This document shows, piece after piece, positions 1 to 5,738 of a stretch of DNA of 6,379 nucleotides; within the stretch, counting starts at the first letter, position 1, and each line of letters opens with the position of its first letter. The position numbers and the translations under genes are program-made. Source of the DNA: Actinomycetes bacterium (GTDB lineage Bacteria; Actinomycetota; Actinomycetes; Actinomycetales; Cellulomonadaceae). The stretch is from contig JAEWEJ010000031.1 of the NCBI GenBank assembly GCA_023389455.1, positions 1 to 6,379 of the forward strand, read 5' to 3'. The notes beneath the pieces were generated by a model, which made no database searches, had not been told where the DNA came from, and saw nothing but the letters and a program-made list of their open reading frames with translations.

Positions 1-40
1 ACGCCGACGACGGCGACCCGGGCCCCGCACCCGCTATCGC
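1..40. other. Short flank downstream of the regulator, no gene supported
   Basis: These 40 bases lie beyond the stop codon of the minus-strand regulator and are cut by the window edge. They are GC-rich and contain a CCCGGG palindrome, but I see no convincing hairpin terminator. No start codon with a ribosome binding site is visible on either strand. A downstream minus-strand gene in the same operon is possible but cannot be judged from this little sequence. Confidence 0.4.
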
Positions 41-2020
41 TCACGCCCACGCCCGCGCCGCGAGGTCGGCGGCCTCGTCGGCGGCGAGCGCACGGTCCAC
101 GAGCACGGCGGCGAGGCCGGCGTGCAGGACGCCGCCGTCCGGCACCTCGCAGACGGCGTCCCACGCGAGCGCGGGCCCGGCACCGGGGTACTCCGACACG
201 CGCACGAACCACGGACGCACCTGCGCGGGGGGCTGCGCGAGCAGCAGCGTGGTGGTCGACAGCTCGCGGCGCTGGACGAACGCCAGCCACGGCGAGCGCG
301 ACCCGTGCACGGCGGCCTCACCGGCCAACCCGTCACCGAGCACCGAGGTGGTGTCCGCAGGTGCCAGCCGCCAGAACAGCCCGCCGTACCCGGCCTGCGG
401 GCGGCCGTTGGTCGCCGGGCTCTCGATGCTCAGCGGCCCGTGGTCGGCGTGCAGCACGCTGCGCCACCGCAGCGACCACGCCACCGCGTCCGGCCACGGG
501 GCGGCGTCCAGGGTGCGCTCCTCGCGCAGCACGGGCCGGCCGTTCTCGTCGAGCCACGTCAGCTCCTCGAGCAGCGAGCGTCCGGCGGCACGTCGGGAGG
601 TGGGCACCTGGCGGCCGTGGTTGGGCAGCAGGGTCGGGCCCTCGTCGCGCAGGAAGGTGCGACCGCCCCAGTAGGAGGTCCCGTTGACGACGGGCACGGC
701 GAACGACATGCCGTAGTGGTGCCGGTGGTCGACGGGGCTGACGTCGGTCAGCGACGTGCCGCCGGGCGTGTGCACCGGGTGCAGGTACGGCCGCGGGGAG
801 TGCACGGGCGGCACGTCGGCGCCGGTGAGGTAGCGCGCGAGCGGCAGCGCACCGGCGTCGGGGGCCTGCGACGTGCCCAGGAGCTCCGCGGTCCCCACGT
901 CCCCGTGGGTGTCCTCCAGACGCCAGGCGACGTCGACGACCGGGGACGGCTCGGCCGGCGCGCCGGACGGCGTGGCCCCGCGGGCGAGGCGGACGGACGG
1001 GGGCACGGGACCCGTGCTGGCACGCACGGCGAGGCGCGGGCGGATCGGGACGGGGTCGGGCACGGGGGCCTCCCCGGTGAGCAGCGGCTGCAGGTGGTGC
1101 CAGGCCATGCGGCCGAGCTCGGCCTGCGGGACGGCGGCGGTGGTGAGCGAGGGGGTGGCGAAGCGGGCCAGCTCGACGTCGTCGAACCCGACGATCGACA
1201 GGTCGCCCGGGACGGCGACGCCGATCTCGTTGAGCCGGGCGAGCAGCCCGAACGCGACGAGGTCGTTGTACGCCACGACGGCGGTGGGCCGGGCGGCGAG
1301 CACGTCCTCGGCCACGACGTACCCGGCCTCGACCGTCGCCCCGGCCGGCATCTCGGACAGCAGGACGTCGCCGCGGTGGGCCGCCGCCGCCCGCAACGCC
1401 TCGAGCCGCCGCCGGTGCGACGCGCTCTCGGCGGGCCCGGCGAGGTACAGCAGGTGCCGGTGGCCGAGGCCGAGCAGGTGCTCGACGATCTGGCCGATGC
1501 CGTCGGCGTAGTCGATCTCGAGGGTCGGGGTGGTGCCGTCGGGCGCGCGGTTGACGACGACGACCGGCCCGACCTGCGGCAGCAGCGCGCGCAGCGTGCG
1601 CTCCGGCATGCGCGGGGACACCAGCACGAGGGCGTCGCAGCGCATGCGGGCGTCGAGCACGACGCGCTCCTCGTCCCCCGCGTGCTCCGCGGTGTCGGCG
1701 ACGAGCACGCGGTACCCGGCGTCACCGGCGGCGGTCGCGACACCCCGCAGCACCTGCTGGAACATGGGGTTGGCCAGGTCGGGCACGACGACGGCCACCG
1801 TCTCGGTGCGCCCGAGCGACAGGCTGCGCGCGACGTTGCTGGGCCGGTAGTGCAGCCGGTCGGCGACCTCACGGACGCGGGCGACGAGGTCGGCGTCGAC
1901 GGTGTCGTGCCCGTTCATCACGCGCGAGACGGTGGCGCGCGAGACGCCGGCGGCGTCGGCGACCTCGGCGATCGTCGCCGTCCCCCGGGGTCGTCGGGTC
2001 TGCGGCCGTGGTGCGGTCAA
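41..2020 (-). CDS. LacI-family transcriptional regulator fused to a C-terminal DUF6807 (PmoA-like) domain
   Basis: A 659-residue protein with two modules. Residues 14-60 form the LacI-type helix-turn-helix (TIAEVADAAGVSRATVSRV, then MNG). The hinge follows (SNVARSLSLGRT, 61-72), with Leu67 placed like the leucine that other family members insert into the operator minor groove. Residues 73-340 are a periplasmic-binding-protein-like effector domain with VVVPDLANP (77-85), AYNDLVAFG (250-258) and SIVGFDD (275-281). A Pro/Ala-rich linker (about 342-360) leads to residues 361-655, which match DUF6807 (also named PmoA): YLHPVHTPGG (412-421), DHRHHYGM (431-438) and YGGLFWRL (about 545-552). LacI-family repressors normally have 330-350 residues, so the second half is an addition; the reading frame is unbroken across the junction. 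I chose the TTG start at 2020-2018 because a perfect AGGAGG lies 6 bases upstream; a GTG at 2125 would add 35 low-complexity residues and run through an operator and the likely promoter. By position it controls the divergent sugar importer. The role of the DUF6807 half is unknown: it may be enzymatic or a second ligand sensor. Confidence 0.92.
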   Translation of the reverse strand: MTAPRPQTRRPRGTATIAEVADAAGVSRATVSRVMNGHDTVDADLVARVREVADRLHYRPSNVARSLSLGRTETVAVVVPDLANPMFQQVLRGVATAAGDAGYRVLVADTAEHAGDEERVVLDARMRCDALVLVSPRMPERTLRALLPQVGPVVVVNRAPDGTTPTLEIDYADGIGQIVEHLLGLGHRHLLYLAGPAESASHRRRLEALRAAAAHRGDVLLSEMPAGATVEAGYVVAEDVLAARPTAVVAYNDLVAFGLLARLNEIGVAVPGDLSIVGFDDVELARFATPSLTTAAVPQAELGRMAWHHLQPLLTGEAPVPDPVPIRPRLAVRASTGPVPPSVRLARGATPSGAPAEPSPVVDVAWRLEDTHGDVGTAELLGTSQAPDAGALPLARYLTGADVPPVHSPRPYLHPVHTPGGTSLTDVSPVDHRHHYGMSFAVPVVNGTSYWGGRTFLRDEGPTLLPNHGRQVPTSRRAAGRSLLEELTWLDENGRPVLREERTLDAAPWPDAVAWSLRWRSVLHADHGPLSIESPATNGRPQAGYGGLFWRLAPADTTSVLGDGLAGEAAVHGSRSPWLAFVQRRELSTTTLLLAQPPAQVRPWFVRVSEYPGAGPALAWDAVCEVPDGGVLHAGLAAVLVDRALAADEAADLAARAWA

Positions 2021-2026
2021 CTGCGA

Positions 2027-2032
2027 CCTCCT
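2027..2032 (-). promoter_or_regulatory. Ribosome binding site that decides the regulator's TTG start
   Basis: On the minus strand this reads AGGAGG, followed by six bases and then TTG at 2020-2018. It is the best Shine-Dalgarno match in the upstream region. It moves the start 35 codons inside the longest possible reading frame, just before the helix-turn-helix. Neither alternative GTG start (2125 or 2086) has a comparable site. Confidence 0.85.
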
Positions 2033-2096
2033 GCAGGTCGGGCGGGTCGGCGTGGGCCACGCCGTCGTGGCACCCGGACCCGGCACTCTGGTCGGG

Positions 2097-2102
2097 ACAC
2101 TA
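2097..2102 (-). promoter_or_regulatory. Candidate -10 element of the regulator gene
   Basis: The minus strand reads TAGTGT here, fitting the TANNNT form of actinobacterial -10 boxes. It would start transcription near 2090 and give a leader of about 70 bases before the TTG at 2020. No good -35 match stands 16-18 bases upstream; that stretch is partly occupied by the operator at 2111-2123, consistent with autorepression. This is inferred from pattern alone. Confidence 0.4.
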
Positions 2103-2110
2103 CACCACCA

Positions 2111-2123
2111 GAAACCGGTTCCC
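2111..2123. promoter_or_regulatory. LacI-type operator O1
   Basis: GAAACCGGTTCCC has a perfect AACCGGTT core centred between 2116 and 2117, with a central CpG as in many LacI-family operators. The same 13 bases occur on the opposite strand at 2155-2167. O1 overlaps the candidate -35 box of the transporter promoter and lies just upstream of the candidate -10 of the regulator, so one bound dimer could block both directions. The assignment to the adjacent regulator rests on position, symmetry and family knowledge. Confidence 0.75.
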
Positions 2124-2147
2124 ACCGGACATCGAGCGTGGTAGCGT
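2119..2147 (+). promoter_or_regulatory. Candidate sigma-70-type promoter of the sugar importer operon
   Basis: TTCCCA (2119-2124, four of six matches to TTGACA) is separated by exactly 17 bases from TAGCGT (2142-2147, the TANNNT form of -10 box). Transcription would start near 2154, at the edge of operator O2, leaving an untranslated leader of about 124 bases. The -35 box lies partly inside operator O1. The promoter is thus bracketed by the two operators, a geometry suited to repression. Confidence 0.5.
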
Positions 2148-2154
2148 CCCGGCC

Positions 2155-2167
2155 GGGAACCGGTTTC
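2155..2167. promoter_or_regulatory. LacI-type operator O2
   Basis: GGGAACCGGTTTC is the exact reverse complement of O1 and has the same AACCGGTT core, centred between 2161 and 2162. The one base beyond it (C2168) extends the symmetry to GGGAACCGGTTTCC. The two operator centres are 45 bp apart. O2 covers the expected transcription start of the importer operon, so occupancy should block initiation or early elongation. Confidence 0.75.
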
Positions 2168-2224
2168 CAGTCCGGGGGCAAGCGCATCGACGCGAGCCCC
2201 GGGGAGGGGGCCGCGACCTGCAGC

Positions 2225-2248
2225 CTCCGCCGCGACGACGCGTCGGAG
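2225..2248 (+). other. Hairpin in the presumed 5' leader of the importer operon
   Basis: CTCCG (2225-2229) pairs with CGGAG (2244-2248). Inside, after one C-T mismatch, CGCG (2231-2234) pairs with CGCG (2239-2242) around an ACGA loop. That is nine base pairs in 24 bases, ending 15 bases before the Shine-Dalgarno of the first permease. A weaker hairpin lies upstream (GGGGC 2175-2179 with GCCCC 2196-2200). There is no following T-tract and no match to a riboswitch class I know. In DNA this GC-rich such structures arise easily, so a function is only possible. Confidence 0.3.
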
Positions 2249-2277
2249 CCGGGCCGAGCACGAAGAGGTGATCGACG

Positions 2278-3222
2278 ATGTCCGTGGTCTCCGAGCTGCG
2301 CCGCGCGGCGCGCCCCGGCCCCCCGGGGCCGACGGGCCGCGCTCCGCTGCGACGCGGTGACGGCCGGGCGGCCGCCGTGTTCCTCGCCCCCTGGTTCGCC
2401 GGCCTGTTCCTCATCACCGTCGGTCCCATGGTCGCCTCGGCGTACCTGTCCTTCACGGACTACAGCCTCCTGACCGACCCGAGCTGGGTCGGTCTGGAGA
2501 ACTTCGCGCGGATGCTCGACGACGCGCGCCTGCACAACTCCCTGCGGGTCACGTTCACCTACGTGCTCACGGGGGTCCCGCTGCAGCTCGTCGTCGCCCT
2601 CGGGCTCGCGATGCTGCTCGACCGCGGCATGCGCGGCCTGCCGTTCTACCGCTCGGTGTTCTACCTGCCGTCGCTCCTCGGCGGGTCGGTGGCGATCGCG
2701 ATCCTGTGGCGCCAGATCTTCGGCGTCGACGGCCTGGTCAACGGGTTCCTCGCGTTCTTCGGCGTCCCCGGCCGCGGGTGGGTGTCCGACCCCGACACCG
2801 CGCTGTGGACGCTCGTGATCCTGCACGTGTGGACCTTCGGCGCCCCGATGATCATCTTCCTCGCGGGGCTGCGCCAGATCCCCGAGATGTACTACGAGGC
2901 CGCCTCGATCGACGGCGCCGGGCGCGTACGGCAGTTCTTCCACATCACGCTGCCGCTGCTCACGCCGATCGTGTTCTTCAACCTCGTGCTGCAGGTGATC
3001 GGCGCGTTCCAGTCGTTCACGCAGGCGTTCGTCGTCTCGGGGGGCACCGGCGGCCCGGCGGACTCGACGATGTTCTACACGCTGTACCTCTACCAGAAGG
3101 GCTTCACGTCCCTGGAGATGGGGTACGCGTCCGCGATGGCGTGGCTGCTCGTGGTCATCGTGGCCGTGCTGACCGCCATCAACTTCCTCGCCTCGAAGTT
3201 CTGGGTCTTCTACGATGACTGA
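2278..3222 (+). CDS. Carbohydrate ABC transporter permease, MalF/UgpA type
   Basis: A 314-residue inner-membrane subunit of a CUT1-family sugar importer. The basic, proline-rich cytoplasmic N-terminus (1-31) is followed by about six hydrophobic segments, near 32-56, 92-114, 125-147, 174-196, 228-250 and 283-305. The EAA loop that docks onto the ATPase is clear: YYEAASIDGAGRVRQFFHIT (205-224), then LPLLTP (225-230), with the conserved Glu-Ala-Ala and Gly spacing. AFVVSGGTGGPADST near 250-264 is also typical of the MalF/UgpA branch. The ATG at 2278 is supported by AGAGGTG at 2264-2270. It is the first gene of the operon and overlaps the second permease by 8 bases, so translation is probably coupled and the two subunits made in equal amounts. 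The substrate is unlikely to be read from this subunit. Repression by the divergent LacI-type regulator is inferred. Confidence 0.95.
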   Translation: MSVVSELRRAARPGPPGPTGRAPLRRGDGRAAAVFLAPWFAGLFLITVGPMVASAYLSFTDYSLLTDPSWVGLENFARMLDDARLHNSLRVTFTYVLTGVPLQLVVALGLAMLLDRGMRGLPFYRSVFYLPSLLGGSVAIAILWRQIFGVDGLVNGFLAFFGVPGRGWVSDPDTALWTLVILHVWTFGAPMIIFLAGLRQIPEMYYEAASIDGAGRVRQFFHITLPLLTPIVFFNLVLQVIGAFQSFTQAFVVSGGTGGPADSTMFYTLYLYQKGFTSLEMGYASAMAWLLVVIVAVLTAINFLASKFWVFYDD

Positions 3223-4162
3223 GGTCCGCGTGCGCACAGATCCGCACCCCCCTGCCCCGCGTGACGCCGGCCTCGCCGAGCGCACCTCCGCCCTCGCCGC
3301 CGAGAGCCCCGCCCGGCGCCAGAGCTCGCCGTGGCCGCGCCGGCTGCGGTCCACCGGCAAGCACGTGGCACTGGTCGTGCTGGCCGTGGCGATGATCTAC
3401 CCGCTCATCTGGCTGCTGGTGAGCTCGATCAAGCCGAGCGAGCTGATCTTCCGCGACGTCTCGATCATCCCCACGCAGATCGACCTGGCCAACTACACCG
3501 AGGGCTGGAACGCGCTGCTCCACCCCTTCGGCCACTACATGCTCAACTCCGCGATCGTCGTGCTGGGGTCGCTGGTCGGCAACCTGGTGGCGTGCTCGAT
3601 GGCCGCCTACGCCTTCGCACGCCTCGAGTTCCGCGGCCGCCGGGTGTGGTTCGCGATCATGCTCATGTCGATCATGCTGCCGATCCACGTCGTGATCGTG
3701 CCGCAGTACGTGCTGTTCTCCCAGCTCGGCTGGATCAACACGTTCCTGCCGCTGATCGTGCCGAAGCTGCTCGCCACCGACGCGTTCTTCGTGTTCCTCA
3801 TGGTGCAGTTCTTCCGCGGCATCCCGCGTGAGCTCGACGAGGCCGCGCGCCTCGACGGCTGCGGCCACGGCCGCATCTACCTGCGGATCATGATGCCGCT
3901 GGCCGTGCCGGCGCTCGCGACCACCGCGATCTTCACGTTCATCTGGACCTGGAACGACTTCTTCAGCCAGCTGATCTTCCTCACCAACCCCGACATGTAC
4001 ACCGCACCCATCGCGCTGCGGACGTTCATCGACGCCACCGGCCAGAGCTCGTGGGGCCCGATGTTCGCGATGTCGATCGTCTCGATCCTGCCGATCTTCC
4101 TCGTGTTCCTGCTCGGCCAGAAGTACCTCGTCAAGGGCATCGCCACGACGGGCATCAAGTAG
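3215..4162 (+). CDS. Carbohydrate ABC transporter permease, MalG/UgpE type
   Basis: A 315-residue partner of the preceding permease. A polar N-terminal tail of about 48 residues, longer than usual for the family, precedes six hydrophobic segments starting at HVALVVLAVAMIYPLIWLLV (50-69). The EAA loop reads ELDEAARLDGCGHGRIYLRI (206-225), then MMPLAVP (226-232). The C-terminus GQKYLVKGIATTGIK matches the conserved tail of MalG-type permeases. The ATG at 3215 lies inside the last codons of the upstream gene and has no strong Shine-Dalgarno, which fits translational coupling; a GTG at 3230 in the same frame is less likely. Together the two permeases form the heterodimeric channel that accepts sugar from the binding protein encoded next. 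Neither this gene nor any other in the window encodes the nucleotide-binding subunit. Confidence 0.95.
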   Translation: MTEVRVRTDPHPPAPRDAGLAERTSALAAESPARRQSSPWPRRLRSTGKHVALVVLAVAMIYPLIWLLVSSIKPSELIFRDVSIIPTQIDLANYTEGWNALLHPFGHYMLNSAIVVLGSLVGNLVACSMAAYAFARLEFRGRRVWFAIMLMSIMLPIHVVIVPQYVLFSQLGWINTFLPLIVPKLLATDAFFVFLMVQFFRGIPRELDEAARLDGCGHGRIYLRIMMPLAVPALATTAIFTFIWTWNDFFSQLIFLTNPDMYTAPIALRTFIDATGQSSWGPMFAMSIVSILPIFLVFLLGQKYLVKGIATTGIK

Positions 4163-4245
4163 CACCTCCCCCTCCTCGCACCGGCGCCCCGCCGGGACGA
4201 GCCGTCGTGACGGACACCGCCGTCCTGCTCACCCCTAGGAGAGAC
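4163..4245 (+). other. Intercistronic gap with small GC hairpins before the binding-protein gene
   Basis: This 83-base gap separates the permease stop from the binding-protein start. CCGGC (4181-4185) pairs with GCCGG (4191-4195) around a 5-base loop, and GACGG (4209-4213) pairs with CCGTC (4220-4224) around a 6-base loop. Such hairpins between permease and binding-protein cistrons can stabilise or process the mRNA to favour the binding protein. I see no convincing separate promoter. The end of the gap carries AGGAGAG (4237-4243), the Shine-Dalgarno of the next gene. Confidence 0.35.
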
Positions 4246-5580
4246 ATGCGCACCCCTCGCACCCGACGTGGCCTGCGGCCGGCCGGCCTCGCGGCCGGCC
4301 TGCTGGCCACCGCCCTCGCCCTCACCGCCTGCGCCCAGGGCGGCAGCGCCGACGCGGGCGGTGACGCGACCCCCGCCGGTGGCGACTCCGACGAGCCGGT
4401 CACGATCCGCTGGTCCTGGTGGGGCTCGGACACCCGGCACACGCTCACGCAGGAGGTCATCGACCTCTTCGAGGAGAAGAACCCGAACATCACCGTGGTG
4501 CCCGACTACACCGACTGGGGCAGCTACTTCGACAAGCTCTCGGTGTCCGTCGCGGGCGGCGACGCCCCGGACGTCATCACCCAGGAGGAGCGCTACCTGG
4601 CGGACTACGCGTCGAAGGGCGTGCTGGCCGACCTGTCGCAGCTCGACGTCGACACCTCGAAGATCGACGACACGATCCTGCAGTCCGGCACGATCGACGA
4701 CGCCGTGTACGGCATCGCCACCGGCGTCAACGTCTACTCCGTCATCGCCGACCCGCAGGCGTTCGCCGAGGCGGGCGTCGAGATGCCCGACGACACCACG
4801 TGGACGTGGGAGGACTACGTCGAGACCGCCAACGCGATCTCGGCCGCCACCGGCGGCGCCGTCTACGGCGCGCAGGACTACGGCTTCAACGAGCCCGGGT
4901 TCTCGATCCTCGCGCGCCAGCAGGGCCAGTCGCTCTACGACGAGAACGGCGAGGTCGGCTTCGAGCCCGAGCTGCTCGAGCAGTGGTGGCAGCACTCGCT
5001 GGACATGCAGGCGGCCGGGGGCCAGCCGGAGGCCGCCAAGACCGTCGAGGTCGACGCGGGCGGCCCCGAGCAGTCGCTCGTGGGCACGAACACCGGCGCG
5101 ATGGCGTGGTTCTGGTCGAACCAGCTCACCGCGCTGAGCAACGCGTCCGGCCGGCCGCTGCAGCTGCTGCGGGTGCCGGGCGAGTCGCAGTTCGACCGCA
5201 CGGGCATGTACTTCAAGCCCGCGATGTACTACTCGGTGTCGTCGAGGTCGGAGCACCCGGAGGCCGCCGCCAGGCTCGTCGACTTCCTGCTCAACGACCC
5301 GGACGCCGGCGCGATCCTGCTGTCCGACCGTGGACTGCCGGCCAACACCGAGGTGCGCGCCGCGGTGACCGACAAGTTCGCCGACACCGACAAGCAGGCC
5401 GCCGAGTTCCTCACGGACCTCGAGGACGAGATCGTCGACGGCCCGGTCGTCCCGCCCGCCGGCGCCGGCCAGGTCGCCGAGATCACCAAGCGCATCAACG
5501 CCGAGGTGCTGTTCGGCCGCCTGACGCCGCAGCAGGCCGCCGAGCAGTTCGTCCAGGAGGTGACGACGGCGATCTCCTGA
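4246..5580 (+). CDS. Extracellular solute-binding lipoprotein, family 1 (CUT1 sugar importer)
   Basis: A 444-residue substrate-binding protein. The N-terminus has arginines, a hydrophobic stretch (GLAAGLLATALALTA) and a lipobox LTAC with Cys29 as the lipidated residue, so the mature protein is membrane-anchored on the outer face. A Gly/Ala/Asp-rich tether (30-50) leads to the bacterial family 1 fold: ITIRWSWWG-like first strand (VTIRWSWWG, 52-60), VIDLFEEKNPNITV (71-84), SVAGGDAPDVI (101-111), the TWTWEDY segment (185-191) and MAWFWSNQ (286-293). Several exposed aromatic residues (W57, W59, W91, W288, W290) are candidates for stacking on a sugar ring, as is usual in this family. I chose ATG 4246 because AGGAGAG lies just upstream and the signal peptide begins there; the open frame extends further upstream only by chance. 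The gene is last in the operon, whereas binding proteins often come first. The substrate cannot be named from sequence alone; an oligosaccharide or glycoside is likely. Confidence 0.95.
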   Translation: MRTPRTRRGLRPAGLAAGLLATALALTACAQGGSADAGGDATPAGGDSDEPVTIRWSWWGSDTRHTLTQEVIDLFEEKNPNITVVPDYTDWGSYFDKLSVSVAGGDAPDVITQEERYLADYASKGVLADLSQLDVDTSKIDDTILQSGTIDDAVYGIATGVNVYSVIADPQAFAEAGVEMPDDTTWTWEDYVETANAISAATGGAVYGAQDYGFNEPGFSILARQQGQSLYDENGEVGFEPELLEQWWQHSLDMQAAGGQPEAAKTVEVDAGGPEQSLVGTNTGAMAWFWSNQLTALSNASGRPLQLLRVPGESQFDRTGMYFKPAMYYSVSSRSEHPEAAARLVDFLLNDPDAGAILLSDRGLPANTEVRAAVTDKFADTDKQAAEFLTDLEDEIVDGPVVPPAGAGQVAEITKRINAEVLFGRLTPQQAAEQFVQEVTTAIS

Positions 5581-5617
5581 CCGCCCGCAGACCGCGCCCG
5601 CCGTCACGGGCGCCGGC

Positions 5618-5651
5618 CGACGCCCCCGCAGGTCAGCCCGCGGGGGCGTCG
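5618..5651 (+). terminator. Strong hairpin terminator of the importer operon
   Basis: CGACGCCCCCGC (5618-5629) and GCGGGGGCGTCG (5640-5651) form a perfect 12-bp stem around a 10-base loop, 37 bases after the binding-protein stop. No T-tract follows, as is common for terminators in high-GC actinomycetes. Because the stem is symmetric it could also act against minus-strand transcription. It separates the importer from the next gene. Confidence 0.75.
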
Positions 5652-5738
5652 TGCCGTCCGCCCGCCGTACGCCGTCGCCGCACCGCGCACCTCCCGCGCG
5701 GGGCCACCGGTGTGTGAGGGTGGGCGACGGGAGGCGAC
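5652..5738 (+). promoter_or_regulatory. Leader region of the downstream gene, with a possible Shine-Dalgarno-masking loop
   Basis: A promoter for the next gene must lie here if the terminator works, but I find no convincing -35/-10 pair. CCGCGC (5683-5688) and GCGCGG (5696-5701) can form a hairpin whose loop contains CCTCCC (5690-5695). That loop is exactly complementary to the Shine-Dalgarno GGGAGG at 5729-5734 of the next gene. Long-range pairing that masks the ribosome site is therefore possible, though it could be chance in such GC-rich DNA. Confidence 0.25.

Noticed and set aside
122..2473. A 783-codon open frame on the plus strand opposite the regulator
   Set aside because: It is antisense to a clear LacI-DUF6807 protein and has Arg/Gly/Val/Pro-heavy composition with no recognisable domain. 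It crosses the operators and the start of the first permease. Long chance frames are normal opposite GC-rich genes.
2017..3360. A 447-codon minus-strand frame opposite the first permease
   Set aside because: It is rich in Arg, Glu, His and Gln without hydrophobic periodicity, the usual shadow of a GC-rich membrane protein gene. The plus strand has unmistakable permease motifs.
4051..4245. A 65-codon N-terminal extension of the binding protein
   Set aside because: It lies mostly inside the second permease in another frame. The start at 4246 has a Shine-Dalgarno and begins a proper lipoprotein signal peptide.
4246..4332. Twin-arginine (Tat) export of the binding protein
   Set aside because: Thr-Arg-Arg-Gly-Leu-Arg at residues 6-11 resembles the motif only loosely; the usual Phe-Leu at the +2/+3 positions is absent. 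A general lipoprotein signal explains it better, though Tat is not excluded.
3877..5607. A 576-codon minus-strand frame opposite the binding-protein gene
   Set aside because: It spans the end of a permease, a gap and a whole lipoprotein gene, has no family motifs, and mirrors the plus-strand codon pattern.
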